NCBI RefSeq assembly: GCF_049243985.1
Contig: NC_135375.1
Span: forward strand, 82,109,674 to 82,173,673
Length of the DNA stretch: 64,000 nucleotides
Direction: 5' to 3'
Origin: Paroedura picta
Taxonomy: Eukaryota; Chordata; Lepidosauria; Squamata; Gekkonidae
Below, piece by piece: positions 43,101 through 56,570 of the stretch; the first letter of the stretch is position 1; every line of letters starts with the position of its first letter. Below the pieces are notes generated by a model. It saw only the letters and a program-made list of their open reading frames with translations. It ran no database searches and had not been told where the DNA came from. A program made the position numbers and the translations under genes.

Positions 43101-43334
43101 TCCAGTGGAAGGGAGTTCCACAGATCCCAGGAAAAGCAAATCTGCGGTTACCCCGCGGAGCAGTAGCTTTTGTGTTGTGGAGGCACAGTTAAGTATGAAG
43201 TATTTAGAAAGAGGTACTTGGTTTTCCCTGTCTTAGGGAGGGCAGACAGTCTGTCAGACTAGGAACTGTGGAATCCTGGTTCAAATCTCAGTATGTGCCG
43301 TGGAAGCTGCCTGGGCTCTCAATCTAACCTGGCC

Positions 43335-43445
43335 CACAGAAAAGAGCAAGAGTTCAGTAGCACTTTAAAGACTACCAAAATGGCGAGTGGAATCTGAAGA
43401 AGTGAACCGTAACTCACGAAATCTCATATCCTGCCACAAATAGTA
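43335..43445 (-). mobile_element. Fragment of the GGTGCCACTGGACTC repeat family
   Basis: It reads caagagttcagtagcactttaaagactacc, then gaagaagtgaaccgtaactcacgaaatctc and tcctgccaca. This is the older ctttaaagac variant. Confidence 0.6.
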
Positions 43446-44395
43446 TCCATCTGTATGGGGCTGCTGGACCTGGGTCCTGCTTTTGCACACAAGGCACTTT
43501 CGATGTGATTTTGCACCTGGATTTTCCTGTGCAGGAAAATCTGTTTCTCAATGCACTGAAAATGTGTTGTCCAATGTATGTGGAATGAGTGTTGTTTCTT
43601 TCTGGTGCTAAGGACAGGCTAACAGGGCCATCTGCCTTGCTCTCTGCCCCAGGATTGTAGCCGGGATCATAACACTGGGGAGAGGAAAGGGAGATAGGCC
43701 GATTTTGGGGGAAAGGCAGGGTATAAATAAAGTTAAAAAAAAAAAACAGCACTTCTGCTACAGGGTAGGGGCGGGGATCTGTGGCTACTTGGTTATAAGC
43801 AACCGGTCCTGACTCCTGACTGATTCGGATTTACAGCCAAGGAACACCATGAAAGAAATATTTCAAAATATATTAAAAGGCTGTTCAGGAGCAAGAGGGT
43901 CAGATGTGGGGTGTGCTTCAAGTTCTAAACATGTTTACTAGCGAGTAAGTCCCATCGAACTCCCTGAGGTTTCCTTATGGATTCTTGAGAGTTCAAAAGA
44001 CTCCTTCAAGCCGGTGGCTCAAGCAAAACAACCACCAAGCAAGGGCAGAAAGAGCTCCCTCTGTGGAAGAGTGTGGAAAATTTGCGGACTTCCTTGTAAC
44101 TTTTCAGTTGCTCCTATTAGTACTTTTCAATGACTGCTGATTTCCCCCCTTAAAAATACCTGGTAGTCTGCTCATGGTGCTCAAGGCTTGTGCCATGGAC
44201 ACCTTGTTTAAGAAGCCTCAGCAAACAAACAACTCTTTTTAAATGGAGGGGGGGAGTCCAGTTCTCCCGAGGGGCCTAAGCCCCCTTATAAAGCTCCCCT
44301 CTCTTTTGGCTTTGATTTGGACCCTGATTTAGCCTCCTGTGGGTCATATCGACATCGGGCAGGCATTGCTAGCAGTCTGGCGATGGAAGCATGTT

Positions 44396-44672
44396 TTGAA
44401 GAAGAGTTTCTTATACCCCGCTTTTTCACTACTCAAAGGAATCTCTAAGGGGTTTACCATGGCCTTCCTTTCCTCTCCCCACAACAGACACTTTGTGAGG
44501 TACGTGGGGCTGAGAGAGTTCTGACAGAACGGTTCTCTGTGGGAACAGCACTATCAGGACTTTGACGAGCCCAAGGTCATTCAGCCGACTGCATGTGGAG
44601 GAGAGTTGACTGAAACCCGGCTCTCCAGATTGGAAGCCGCCGTTCTTAACCACCACCACACCAAGCTGGAGA
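44396..44672 (-). mobile_element. tRNA-headed SINE, minus strand, near full length
   Basis: The reverse-complement tail is gaagaagagtttcttatacccc. Then follow cttcctttcctctccccacaacagacac and gctgagagagttctgacag. The head is ttcttaaccaccaccacaccaagctgg. Confidence 0.9.
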
Positions 44673-44899
44673 CTCCCGAAGAAGCCGGCCTCGACTGCCC
44701 GAACTCAGAAGGAAACAGACTCTGGAGTCCAATGTCCCCCTGGGCCTTCTCGTGTCGGAGGGGAAATCCACGTCTGTGCTTAGCGAGGGTGGACCCAGGG
44801 CGTGCGGCAGAGCGGGTCTGGCAGCTGGACCCCCTCTCTAAGGGCGCCCCTGGAGTCAGGCTTGGCTCTGGCACCCTGCGTGGGATCCCAGTGTAGCCG

Positions 44900-46400
44900 G
44901 AGTTCCTTACGGAAGGGAGGGGGCGGCCGGCGGCGCGCTTCGGGGCTCCCGAACGCCTACCCGCCCCCCCCCCTCGGTTTCCCGAGTCGGCTTGCAGACA
45001 AGGCACCGTCGTCCTTTTGGACAGGACTGATTTCAGAGGAGGCTCTTGCCGGATTCCACGGATGATTTCTTGTCGGGTCTCAGCGGCGATCCGGCTGCAA
45101 ACGGAGGCGACGGGCGGGCGGAGAGATCCGTCGCAGTCGTTCATTCAACGCGTGGCCCCGACTGCCTGCGAGAGCTTTCGCCGGCCCACCCGGCTAGGAC
45201 TCCTCCGGCTGCTGCAGCCCCAAAGCCCTCGCCTGAAGCGCGGAGGTCGGCGGCACGGGTCGGCCTGGCTAGTCGGAGGTGCCGTTCCAGATCTGCTTCG
45301 CCCCCCCCCCCCGTGGCCTCCAGCCCCGTTTCTGGTGGCCCCGCTGCGCTTCTCCTGCCCGCGCCCCGTCGCTCGCGAAAGGGGCTGCTCTCCCCCCCCC
45401 CATCCCCGCCCCGCGCAAGGTCCCGGCGCCTGCGGCCCATCTGGTTCCTTGGGGCTCGGCTTCCGCGAAAACCTGGCTCGGAGCGGGCGCCACCAGCCGG
45501 AGGCGGAGACCAGTCCGGCAAGCCCGGCCCGCCGCACAGGCTGCGACCGATGGCGAGGCGGAGGCGAACCCCGCGGAGATGCGGCTCTCGCCGTCCCCCT
45601 CCCTCCTCCTCCCTCGCCCTCCTCCTGCCCCACCTGGATCGGGGTCCTGCCGAAGGAGTTCCGGGCGTTGGGGTCGGCGCCCGCGTCCAGCAGCCTGCGC
45701 ACCTCCTCGCGGTCCCCGAGGGCGGCAGCCGTGGCGAGCCGGTCTGGCTGCATGGGCGCTGCGGCGGCCGCATCCGGAGGAGAAGCGCGAAGCCGGCTCC
45801 GGACCCCTCTCGCCCTGGGCCCGCGCCCCGCCCGGCGGCCCTTCCCCTGCGAGTCGGCGGCCCGGCTGCGCGGCACCAGCCACCCTCCTGGGCGGCCCGC
45901 CTTGGCCTCCGCCTCCTCGGCTCGGGGCTCCGGGTCTTGCCCGGCTCCGAGGCGGGCCCTCCCCGCGCCAGCTGCCGGCCACGCCTCTCGCCAAGGGCAC
46001 GGACGGGCCGCGCCAGCGCGCATGCGCCACGCTGGACGCCCGAGGGCGAGGGACTGGGGCCCCCGGGCGCCCCTCGCAGACCGCCGCTCCAGGGCCCGCG
46101 CGGGCTCCGGCAGGGGGCCGCCTCAGCACAGACGCCCCGCACGGACCCCCGGGGCACAGGGCCGGGCCAGCGCCCGCTCCTCCCGCCGCACCCGAGGCCG
46201 GCTCGCTGGGCAGCGGTTCTCTGCAGCCCCGGGGTCTTCTGGCCCTGGGCGACCCCGGACCCCCCCCTACACACACCCCCCCCCGCTGATGAGCTCTGGC
46301 CACCCTCCCCCCCCCCGGTCCCTTGGGCAGGAGCGGGCGCCAGGCCCGCGGAGCTGAGGCTGCCATTTCGGCCGCGCCGCTTATGTTTGTCCCTGCGTGA
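44900..46400 (-). promoter_or_regulatory. CDKN2B: CDKN2B CpG-island promoter region
   Basis: A dense CpG island spanning exon 1 and about 650 bases upstream. The very long proline/arginine-rich open frames on both strands result from stop-poor GC-rich composition. No TATA box was identified and the transcription start is unknown. Confidence 0.6.
45634..45753 (-). CDS. CDKN2B: CDKN2B exon 1 (p15INK4b N-terminal 40 aa)
   Basis: Encodes ankyrin repeat 1 of p15INK4b, a CDK4/6 inhibitor induced by TGF-beta in mammals. It begins [20 protein letters not shown], continues [20 protein letters not shown], and is followed at once by GTGGGG. Human exon 1 ends GVNRFGRRAIQ at the same phase. The ATG at 45753 has C at -3, a weak context. 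The frame stays open upstream with another ATG at 46023, but those residues are alanine/arginine-rich with no INK4 similarity, and paralogous CDKN2A has the matching 40-codon start. The exon lies in a CpG island. Joined to exon 2 it gives 124 aa (human 138). Confidence 0.93.
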
Positions 46401-47477
46401 AGTCAGTCGACGACCTACGGACCACAGAAGGGCCGATGCTGAACTCCCCTTCCCGATTATGCGGGGGAACGAGAGGCACCGAGCGTCTGCAGGGGCACAG
46501 CCTACTATCCCCTCTCTTCCCGTCCGAATTCCAGGAGGCGTCCCTCTGGCAGCACAGGCACGGCTCTTGGGTCAACTTTCGGGCTGGTTCGGTCCTGCTC
46601 AGAGCTGGGGCTGGGGGGAGGGGGAGGTGTTTTGAATTGGGTGACATTATAGCTTCCATTTCCGCATGAATTTATTTTTAGAAACGGGGGAGGGAGGGAA
46701 ATAAGCTGCTGCCCATGGGACAGTGGTGGTGCCCTTTTCTCCACCCACCCAGCTTTACTCACCATTGTGTTTCCCCCCCCCCATTGTTTCCCCTGTGTGA
46801 ACCATAGCAGACATCTCCCCCTTAGTTTCTGTGACTCCAAGCATGGCAGGGCATTTAGTTAGGTGCAGCCTAACAAAGTCACTTTATTTGAGGAAGGTAT
46901 TTACTAAGAGCTGGAGGCGGGGGGGGGGGGCTATGTACATAAAACTAATTGTTCTTGTTCATGGGTATGTTTTCATTGTTGCCAATGCATATGCACCTAT
47001 GCATATTTGATGAAGTAGGTTCTAATAAAATGGCTTGTGTTCTATTCATTTCTTTGAAACCTTCCCCGGGGAAATGCAGCACCCCCAACTTAGTCTGAAA
47101 AACTGATTAAGGGTGTTGTCCCAGTGCTGTAGTACTGTTGAGAAAATAATCTTCCATATTGCCCAGATGAGAACTGGGGTGTTTCTCTGAGTGCACTCCA
47201 CAGGGAGCAAGAGCTTTTGGATGAATGTACTTTTCTGTGTTACTTAACCAACAAAATCTGGCCCAACCTTACTTCTAAATGAAATTATTCCCAATATTTA
47301 TTAATGAATTAGTTACATGAAATCTATTATTTTGCTGGTTCATTCTGATTTAATACTCCCAGAAAAGCAAGAATGACTTTGTGGATATGGGCCTGATGGG
47401 AACGGTGACCAACCAGAACTGTTAGCCTATTTGCACACCAGTAGGAATTCTCAATTTGTGTCTGCATAGGAACATTT
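46401..47477. other. Intergenic, nothing recognised
   Basis: G runs near 46918 and a C run near 46772. No gene. Confidence 0.4.
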
Positions 47478-47960
47478 GACAGATTCAAGGTTTTGGTTTT
47501 AACCCTGAAGGCCATCTGTGACCTGGGCCCCATGAGGGGCTTATATTTGTCCTCAACCAAGGCGAGGGTCTTTTCAGTCATGGCCCTAGTCTGGTGGAAT
47601 GAGCTTCTGGAAAAGCTGCAGAACCCTTCAGGAGCTTTCACTGTTCCAAAGGGGCTGAAAAACAGAGCTCTTCTCCCAGGCATTTGGTTGGTACGAATGG
47701 ATGACAGAATAACATCAAGCCAGCCCCTCGCACAAGAGCCCACAAGAGCCCTCCCCCTGGAATAAGGGTAGTATCTGCAAGTAAGCCCATCCCAGTGTTT
47801 TAACAGAATAAAATGCTTTTTATGGTTTTCTGTTTTAACTGTTTTAATCATTAATGTTTTGGCTGTGATGTTTGTAATGCTGTTGTCAACTGCCCTGAGC
47901 CAGCTTCTTGGAGGGGTGGTCATATAAATCCAAACATAAACGATAATTAAATGAGCCCAC
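47478..47960 (+). mobile_element. L2/CR1-clade LINE 3' fragment
   Basis: The translation RFKVLVLTLKAI, then ARVFSVMALVWWNELLEKLQ, matches the end of the LINE reverse-transcriptase protein also seen at 52588. The 3' end is ctgccctgagccagcttcttggaggggtggtcatataaatcc. Diverged. Confidence 0.82.
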
Positions 47961-49719
47961 CCAATCCTGAATAAAGCGTGTGTGTTGCAAAAATGTACTT
48001 TGTGGGCAAGGATATGTCAAGTCTGTCCTAACTGGCATCACTGGGTTACTTTATCTGAAGCATCTCTTTCCAAAAGTGAGCTGGATTGGAAGACAGATGT
48101 TGAATTCAATTAACTGGATGAAGTAAGAGATGATGAGGCAAGGGAGAGGAGCAGGGCTTAACTCCCTCTGCCCATGGGCTCCACATTGCTTTGATAATCT
48201 TGGGAACCCCTCTTTGAAGATCCTGGGACAGGAGGAGAAAACTTTATAAGAGTCACTTTATGTTAAACCTGGCAGGGCCAACCCTTAGTTGATGGGTATA
48301 AGCCATTGGAACTTTCTTCTGACCAGGTGGAGGAAAAAAGATAAGGACAAGATAAGGTAAACTAATATGACTACCTCTTATTCCAGTAGCTGAGAATGCG
48401 AATCAAGATTTTTAAATGCTAAAGCAACTTGATCAGACATTTTTTTTGGGGGGGGGCACACCCTTGGTACAGAATCTCTAAGAAAACTTGAATGTTTGTT
48501 TAGAGGAGGAATGCTTGGGTGAAGGGCATTTCCCATAGCAAATCAGGCCTGTAGCTGGGGGGGGGGGGCTGACAGTTGTGATGCCCCCCAAACATGTCCT
48601 GCCCCAATTAGCTTGCCTCCTGCTGTAGGAGGAGCAGTGCATTGGCTGGCTTGAGAATGCCTCTTCCCTGCAGCCCCATTCAGTTCCGTGCAGTAAGCCT
48701 TGTAGGATGAGGTAGTGACAGGGCTCCCTGAGTGCCTGATCCACCTCCTGAGAGCTCTTGGTGTCCTGCAGAAGAAGGAGACCCTCTGCAGGCAGTGTCC
48801 CCTTGGGGAGGAAGGGGTGGGGGGGGTTGGAGGACTCCCAAAGGGCTGTGTGCTGGAGGGCAGTGGGGATGCATGAATCCTTGGGCCTTGCTAGCCTCAA
48901 GGTGCAGGGCAGGGGCACAGAGCCACATCCAGCAAGGTGGACTTTCTGTTTGGCAGCCGCAAGGTGGCTCCAGCCATCCTACCATCAGTGTTGAACTGGT
49001 CAACTGCACATGTCCCATGCACACCCACACTTTCCCTTGCCAGATCTTGGCTGCTGGGGAGGGAGTAAGGTGATCACTTTCCAGTCTGGGCCCTCCTTCC
49101 ACCTGATGGGGATTCATGAGTCCTTTGAGCACACCTCAAAGTGTGTGTGTGTGTGATAGAGGGCTGATCTGGGAGATGGCTATGCCACTAGGTATCTCCA
49201 TGAAAAGAACCATCCCCCAGCCCAAGAGCACCATGGCTTGTGGGCTATACTTGGCAGGGGGACCTGGGGACCAAGAGCACCATGGTTGTGTTCTGCTCGA
49301 TGAAGCCCAGAGGGCTGACCCAGTCCATTTATTGAGGGGGGGGGGAGGTTTAACTCTACTATGCAAAACTGCACCCTTAATTAAAAAAAAATTACTCCCT
49401 CTACATTTCTATGGGCCCGTGGCATATTGCATGGTTTGCCTTTTCTATGGTGATATTTATGCAATGGCAAGAACCCTAAAAACAAGCTTCTTGGGAAAAC
49501 ATCTGAAAAGAATATTAACATAAAAACACAGAAGCTGAAAACTGATTAAAATAAACCCCTTGTAATTTACTTGCACTGATAATATTGAATAGACAATCCT
49601 TCTGGTTTGGCTTTCTAATGAATTACTGCTGATAGGTAACACCAATCCAGGCTGCCTTTTCTATTGACATTCAGACTTTGAGCTCTTGAGGCTGGGCAAC
49701 TCATGAAGCACAGCGTGGA
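47961..49719. other. Intergenic with (GT)n
   Basis: G-runs near 48445 and 48558 and a short (GT)n at 49139-49155. No gene recognised. Confidence 0.4.
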
Positions 49720-49860
49720 GGATCCACGTCTTTATGGCAGAGGACAAGGTCCTGGCTGGGCTCCATCTCCAGCACCTCCCCTTGAACGCCCGGAGAGCTG
49801 CTGGCAATCCGCACCAATGGCCCAACTCAGGATAAGGCAGCTTCAGTTGTTTTTAAACCC
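49720..49860 (+). mobile_element. Unclassified interspersed repeat (GGCAGCTTCA family)
   Basis: It reads cacctccccttgaacgcccggagagctgctggcaatccgcac, then caactcaggataaggcagcttcagttg. This recalls a reptile repeat ending -gtctga-tcagtataaggcagcttc. An inverted relative is at 61318-61364. Confidence 0.5.
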
Positions 49861-50608
49861 TGTCCTGCTGTTTGTATAAAAAAATGCTTCATAAAGACTT
49901 TGTACCTTTTCAAGGCAATAAAACAGACATGTGGGGGACTCTGCCACTTTCACTTTCCTGCATCATGTCATTTGCACCGGTCCTGTTTTCTTTGCTTCCA
50001 GCTCCTTGGCAAGCAGCCTGGTATCAATCAAGGGTAATAAAGAGAATCTTGGGTGATAAAGAGGCCGTAAATTATGTCAGTGTAATGAAACTGGAAAGGT
50101 GCTTTCCTCAAACAGCTGAGCACAGCTCCAGTGCCAAGGCACCAGCTCACTCTTTGAACTCCAGCATACTGAAGCATTTGCAAAAGTACGTTCAAAGGGT
50201 GTGTGTGTGTGTTGGGGGGGGGGTTTGGCATGTTCTGAGAACTAGAAGGCTCCACCAGCAGCAGGGCAAGCCTGGACTTGTGCTGAGATGGTTCCCTATA
50301 TAAGACTCACAGCACAACATGCCTGGACTTGTTCGAGCCACTACACAGTGTGGGGAGGAATTCCCAGGAAGGACTTCTGTTGTGGCACACCAGCTGCTTG
50401 GGAAATGGAAGTTGTAGCAGCAGCAAAGGAAACACTGTTGCAAAAAGGAAAGTTGCTTAGGATATAGCTGTGGTCAAAGGAAACTGTGTTAAGCATTTTC
50501 CATCCAGGATAAAAATAATTTATTGTAGTGATTTAGAATTAAGATTTGTTTCCTGAACTTCGGTTAGCTGGAGCATACCGATTTAAAAACTATAACAGAG
50601 AGAACTGT
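49861..50608. other. Intergenic, nothing recognised
   Basis: A (GT)n-(G)n tract lies at about 50199-50223. No gene. Confidence 0.4.
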
Positions 50609-50834
50609 TTTTTTGTACCCCTCTTTTTACTACCCGAAGGAACCTCTAAACAGCTTACAATTGCTTGCCTTTCCTCTCCCCACAGCAGACAGCCTGTGAG
50701 GTAGGAGAGGATGAGAAAGCTCCACGAGAACTGTGACTGGCCCAAGGCCACCCAGCTGGCTGCATGTGGAGAAGGAATAGGGTTCTCGTGGTTCTCCAGA
50801 TTCTCCAGATGAGAGGCTGCCACTCTTGACCTCT
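50609..50834 (-). mobile_element. tRNA-headed SINE, minus strand
   Basis: It reads gtacccctctttttactacccgaaggaacctc, then gcctttcctctccccacagcagac, then caaggccacccagctggctgcatgtgg. A short duplication (gttctc-ctccagattctccagat) is internal. Confidence 0.9.
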
Positions 50835-52587
50835 AGGATGCACACTTTACTTGTCAGCCCCAAATAGCTTCTTGGACTATATCAAGGTATAGTCTTCTTA
50901 AAACTACTTCTAAAAGCTTCTTAAAACTACTCTCCTTGTGTTTCTGCAGTTCACTGCTCTGCATCGTTTCCTGACTGCAGGATAGTGATTCATGCAGAGA
51001 TGTAACGGATCACTCCTCTAAGGGTGCCTAAAGTCCCCATGTACCTGCATGGAGAGTAACATGAATGGTTCAATCATACCTGACACAAGGATGAAGCAAA
51101 ATCACCTGTCTTTTGTGGAGATTGGCTGGAGGTTACAACACCAAGCAATGGATCCTGTGGAGATGCCTTGGGAAAGCCTTTCTGCTGGTAGCTTGTAGAG
51201 TTCACAGCAACCTTTAGCTATTTAGCTGTAGCATATTTCTCACACCATGACAGTGGTTTTCTCATAAAGGACCCAAATGTCATTGTACACAATTTGGGTA
51301 TTACTGGATGAGGGTTCGTATGTCTGGGGAGGGGGTTGAAACCTGTAGCACCAAGGACAGCTCCATTCCTGCTAGCCCTTTTTATTAGCAGCCGAATACC
51401 TCCAAAGCGGGATACCAAAACAACGTGTTGGCCAGGGCAGACTGACAGAGCCATTCGAGCGGGGAAAACAACACTCCAAGATTCTCTTATTCTGTTCCCA
51501 GCTCACCAATGAAAATCCCTGATTCCCAGAGGATCTTGGCACCCAGCATGGTTACTAATAGTGCATGGGCAATAAGGTAGATGAAGCCACATTATTGGGT
51601 ATTCGTGTACTGGGTGTTTGGAAACAAAAGGAAAAGGGAAAATCAAATATATACACTGAAACACACCCAAGAGATCTCAGCATTTCAGAACCAAGATTTG
51701 TGAATGAGATGATAAGGAGAATAAAACCAGCTCTGGTTTGGTTATAAGTTTTCTAATTTTTTTAATCACTGTGGTTCGAGACCCTGCAGAGGAGATTATA
51801 GGGGAGCTAACTGTGGAAAGCAACAGTACTATGGCCACCTTTCTCTCATTAAGGATGTTCACCCTGTGGAATTTATGACACCGTTTCAGGATTTTCCTAT
51901 GTAAAATGTCCCATCTTCTATTAAATTTAAGATTGTATCCGTTTCTATCTATCCGGGATGATTTCCAATGAATATCTTCCGTTTCCAGACTACATAACCT
52001 AGCTATAACGCCCTGCCTGTTTTTCCTTAAATAGATGTATTAGTAGGATAAGCTATCATGCTAGTGGATGTGATTCATCATGGAACATTTGCACTCGGTT
52101 GTGCTTGCCGCCGGATGACTTTATAAACCATGAAAAACGATCATGTCAAGGAGGATTCAAACAACTCGCTGACTAAGAAAAGTGACCACAGCCTAGGTTC
52201 TGGGTAACCATTGCTTATTCATCTGTATACCCCACAAAGAAGTGGTGAGGTCGCACCTCATGACTTCTGGGAATATTCTTAAATATATTCTGTGCAGCAT
52301 CAACGCAGAGATATCCTGGGCTTTGGAGCGGGTTTTCTTCTCCAAAAGAGAATAGGGCAGTTCTACAATGGAATGGGTCATGGAGGTGCTTTTATGAAGG
52401 GAGTCAGCCCCTTAGCCTATACAATATAAGACAAAGCAATCCAATAGCATAAGATATCTAATAAGCAATGCAACAGGACTAGGATTTTAAAATAAGTAGC
52501 GCAAAAGAGTATCAGGAAAGCTTATGGTACTGTTTGGACCTGGTGTTTACTCTCCTGTCTTACCAGGGAAGAGCAGGTGGAAGACCT
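50835..52587. other. Intergenic, nothing recognised
   Basis: AT-rich. No gene or clear repeat family. Confidence 0.4.
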
Positions 52588-53079
52588 CATCCAATTGCTG
52601 CACAGATCCGGTTCAAGGTTTTGGTTTTATCCTTCAAAGCCATACGCAGGTTGGGACCCACATACCTGAGGGACCGCCTACCGCTCTATGCCCCCCGCAG
52701 GGCCTTATGCTGTGCAGGTGAGAACCTGTTGGCTTTTTCAGTCCTGGCCCCTACCTGGTGGAATGAGCTCCCGGGTGAGCTGCAGGCCCTGCGGGATTTG
52801 TCAACTTTCCACAGGGCCTGTAAAATGGAGCTCTTCCACCAGGTCTATGGTTGAGGCTGGGGTCAGTGAATCAGGGACATCGCTCCCTCCCTAGGAGTTG
52901 GAGTGTACGCTACTCCCCTATCATTTCCTCTTCACCTCTTTAATAATTGGGGCAGGGATGGGATTTTTAGCCGTCATGTTAGTAGACTGATGTTTTAATG
53001 GGAATTTTAATGGGGTTAGTTGTTGTGACCCGCCTCGAGCCTGTCGGGAGAGGAGGGAAATAAATCTAAAAAAAAAAAA
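52588..53079 (+). mobile_element. L2/CR1-clade LINE 3' end
   Basis: It encodes IRFKVLVLSFKAIRRLGP, then YLRDRLPLYAP, then LLAFSVLAPTWWNELPGEL and the C-terminal FHRACKMELFHQVYG stop. The 3' UTR ends gacccgcctcgagcctgtcgggagaggagggaaataaatc plus A tail. The frame is still open across the segment, so this copy is younger than the one at 47478. Confidence 0.9.
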
Positions 53080-56000
53080 TAATCCTGAGTGGCAGGATGA
53101 TAATCCACTTCATCCTAAAGCCTCCTTATAGGAGCGTGAACTTGAGGGGCAAGTTACCTGGCCCTGCCTTCATCCCAAGAGGCCACGCCCACCCAGGTGG
53201 TGAGGGCAGAGAAAATGGAGGCATGATTGCCTCCAATGAGGCCAGCTGGGTCTTGTTGCCCTGGAAGAGGGCTGGGGCTGAGAGGAAGTCTTCTGCCTAG
53301 GGAGTTTCCCAGGTGAGGTTGCTTGGGTGAGGGTGCTCTATGCCTAAACTGAGACAGGGCAGAGCTCTCAAAGGGGAACTCAGACAGTCAAGGAGGAGGT
53401 GGGTGGCTGTGAGACAACTATCAGGAGGACCAAAAAGAGGGCAAATGGGAATGATTGACTATCCTCTTTCAAACTAGTGCTGCCTGGGTATCTATTCCAG
53501 GAGAGTGGAGCTCTGAAGGGGGCCCTTGACTCATTGCCTCCTTATAGGTATGTATTGTCTGTTTATTGCATGTAGTCTCCTGCTCTTACTATGCTTTTTC
53601 TGACACTCTTTTGCACTACTTATTTTATAATCCTGGTTCTGTTGCATTGCTTATTAGATGTCTCATGCTATTGTGTAATAATGTGCCTTGAGGCTCAGTG
53701 AGAAAAGTCTATGCATAAATCGCTTTAGTACACTGCTATAAAACTGTGCAAGGTTCATGCCTGGGCTTTCTGGTAACAACGTTGCCTCTATCGTTTCACT
53801 TTTCATACAGAAGCCTGTTAGTTCAATAAATATTTTGCCTGCCGTTCCCTTCTCATACTCAGATCTGGTTTAGCAGGAGCTGGGTGGAACGGAAAGGAAA
53901 AGGAAACTGTAGACCTTGTTAGGAAGCTACATCCTGCAGTTGCCTGTAGCTCGTCCTGGCTTTTCTTGCCTCGCTCCAATGGTTGGTTGACGGGCTTAGG
54001 AGGAGATGAGAAGCAATTTAGTGGTATCCTCAGCCTCCTAGTAAACTTCGTAGAAATGCTGAGCCAGAAATAATTTGCATTACTATGTTCAGCCTTCCCT
54101 GCGCCCCTAGTGTTTGCAATCAGAACTGCATCGGAAAAAGAAACATTTTGTGAATGCAACATGACAGGGGCTTCACGGACCCTCCAGCTGACCCTCCCCT
54201 AATTTTGTCCCCCCTCAGTGGCCTTGTAATTGAAGCATTCTCTGGCATTCACAGAATCCCCAGTTCTGCCTCCATGATTAGGCTAGAGACACTGGAGTGA
54301 GGCAGAGCCCCAGCAGTCTCAAAGAAAGGTCAGCTACTCTAATATTGCCCTAGTCCTTTGTTAAACTTAGCATATGGATGAATACAGAGCCATTCAAAGA
54401 TCACAATTATTTCCTCTTTTGTCCATCTGCAACACAAAGCTGCATTTTGTACCTCTTAAGCCTCAAGCTTTGTTTAGCCAAGAGAGCAAGGGAAATGCAC
54501 TAGGAAGAATTAGGGCAAATTGACATGCAGCAAAATGTCATCTTTTATTTTGTATCCTCATACATGGGTCAAAACAAGTGGTGATGATCCATGTAAGGAG
54601 AAAAATGCTGTGGCACATTGAATATGTGGCAGAGAAGATAGCATTAACCACTGAAGTTCCCTTCCCCATCTTTACGGAGAGAACCAAAACCAGCTACATG
54701 CCTCCTAGGAACTTGCTAAACTGCTACAAAGACAAACAGGATGGATTGAACTTGAGACCTTGACAGCCTGAGTAGCTTAATGATGCTACCTGGCAGCCCA
54801 GGTTGGGGGTATTGCCCTCATCAAAAAATCCCAGGGGAAGGACTTGAGCCTCCCAGCTCCCATAGTTTATTGCCTCTGTATGTGAACTTCCAAGCAGAGC
54901 AGTATGAATATGCAATGGTGTCTGCTTGGTCATTCGAGGATGAATGTCAAGTAATTTCTGCTAGGGGACTGTCCCTAAAAGTCCATGAAAACCACAGATC
55001 ATTCTTTGATCAACGATCATTCAGAAATGCAGTTTTTTTCCTGTGTGATGGACCAATACTACTGGCTATCCCATATCTCTTTTATGTATGTCTTGAATTT
55101 CAGTGATGGCTGATAACCTTAAATTGGGGAGGCAGGAAACTTCTACTTTGGGGCATGGGGTGAACAGGAAGTTATCTGGCCCCTAGCTGTCAACAGCCTT
55201 TCAAGGCCTGGGCAGATTTGGAGGCAAATCCAATGGAATTTCAGGGAGCTGACAGAACATGGAGTAAAGGAAGCTATCAGTGTTCAGTTTTTACCTCAGG
55301 GTAGACCATGGTCAGAAAAAGTACCACTCTCTGTGCTGAAGAGCCAAGGAGTTGTTGACCTGATTTTTAGATGGATGGATCTATGTCAATATTTTTTTCT
55401 GTTTCCCAAAATGATGGGCAATTTTGATCTATAAACATGAGAATGTTTGTATTGCTTTCTAGTTCTGCCACCAAAAAAAAAATTGGCTAGTGTTTTGTGG
55501 ACATAGAGAAATCCAACACTAAGAGTGTGGGATGAGGTAAACTGTTTCTCTCATGAACTATGAGATACCAACCCAAATGGTTGCCAGTGTGTATAGTTCA
55601 ATCATTAGGAAGTATTGCTGTCACTAATATTGTTCAACAAGCTAACCACCTTTTTTCCAAAGGGGAAAACAAAGAACATCTTTTTACATTCAATTTCATT
55701 GAATTACCTCATATATGCCAGCCTTGCTAATATGAGTCATAATTCCCATCAGAGTTTGGAGGGAGTTGTATGCAGGCCCCACCCTTAGCCATTAACAGAA
55801 TCTAAGGCACACAGGCAGAAATGTTATCTCAGTCACAAATACTGACAAGTGATAGGAGGATAGTCTGTTACTAGATCTTCCTGAGCATAGCTGCCCAAGA
55901 AGAAGGTGAAGCGTGAATAAAAAGTGGCCATTGCCAGGGATTCAAACCTACCTGGAGAACTGCTCTACCTGGGAACTGACTCATCTTACCATTTTCAAAA

Positions 56001-56570
56001 TACAGTGTTTTTAAATTGCAATGGCCATTTGTATATAAAGTTTGCTTCTTAGCATATAAAAATATCCAGTTTGCAAGAGAAAAGAAACCAAAAACATAAG
56101 GAAACTGGCAAAAATCTGCAAAATTCTACTGCTTCAAACCCTATTTACCCAATTTGCTCAGTTTTGTCCACCCATGGTTCCCTCTGATTTAAGGTGGGTG
56201 TTTTAAAAACATATTTAGCATGCCGAGGAGCTTCTGGGGGAAATCCCCATTTAGCGAAGATGACTGAGCATAACAGGAAGCTCAAAGAAGATAAAGAGCG
56301 CCTCAAAAGAAAATCCCCTCCCTGCAAGTCTTTGCAGTCCCCTGCTTGGATTTATATCAATAAGGACAAATGGCTATAGGTTCATTGTCCCACCCTACAG
56401 ACTTATGGCAAATAGCATCATATTAATAACATCTGTTGCCTGTTAGCATTTTAACTACAGTTATCAACTGATTTTAACAGAAAGATGATCAGTTAACTAT
56501 CATCAACTAAAATGCATTGATACTTCATCAAAACCTCACTACAGGCTCTCTTTTAAGATTAATAAACTAG
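53080..56570. other. Intergenic, nothing recognised
   Basis: 3.5 kb of sequence with no recognised gene, RNA gene or repeat family. Confidence 0.4.

Larger units (their letters stand above)
39756..45633 (-). other. CDKN2B: CDKN2B intron 1
   Basis: A 5.9 kb intron with a GTGGGG donor at 45633-45628 and a ccctccag acceptor. It contains a complete-looking inverted-arm element, a CpG-rich block at 41.1-41.8 kb, CpG-bearing unique sequence at 42.3-43.1 kb, repeat fragments and a SINE. Confidence 0.88.

Noticed and set aside
45046-46635. Very long open frames (over 500 codons) on both strands around CDKN2B exon 1
   Set aside because: They are proline/arginine/alanine-rich, overlap in several frames and on both strands, and show no domain. 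Stop codons are rare in CpG-island DNA, so this is composition; only the 40-codon INK4 exon is supported.
53080-56570. Genes in the distal spacer
   Set aside because: Open frames are short (mostly under 130 codons), lack domains and splice support. In mammals the flank beyond CDKN2B is also a gene desert.
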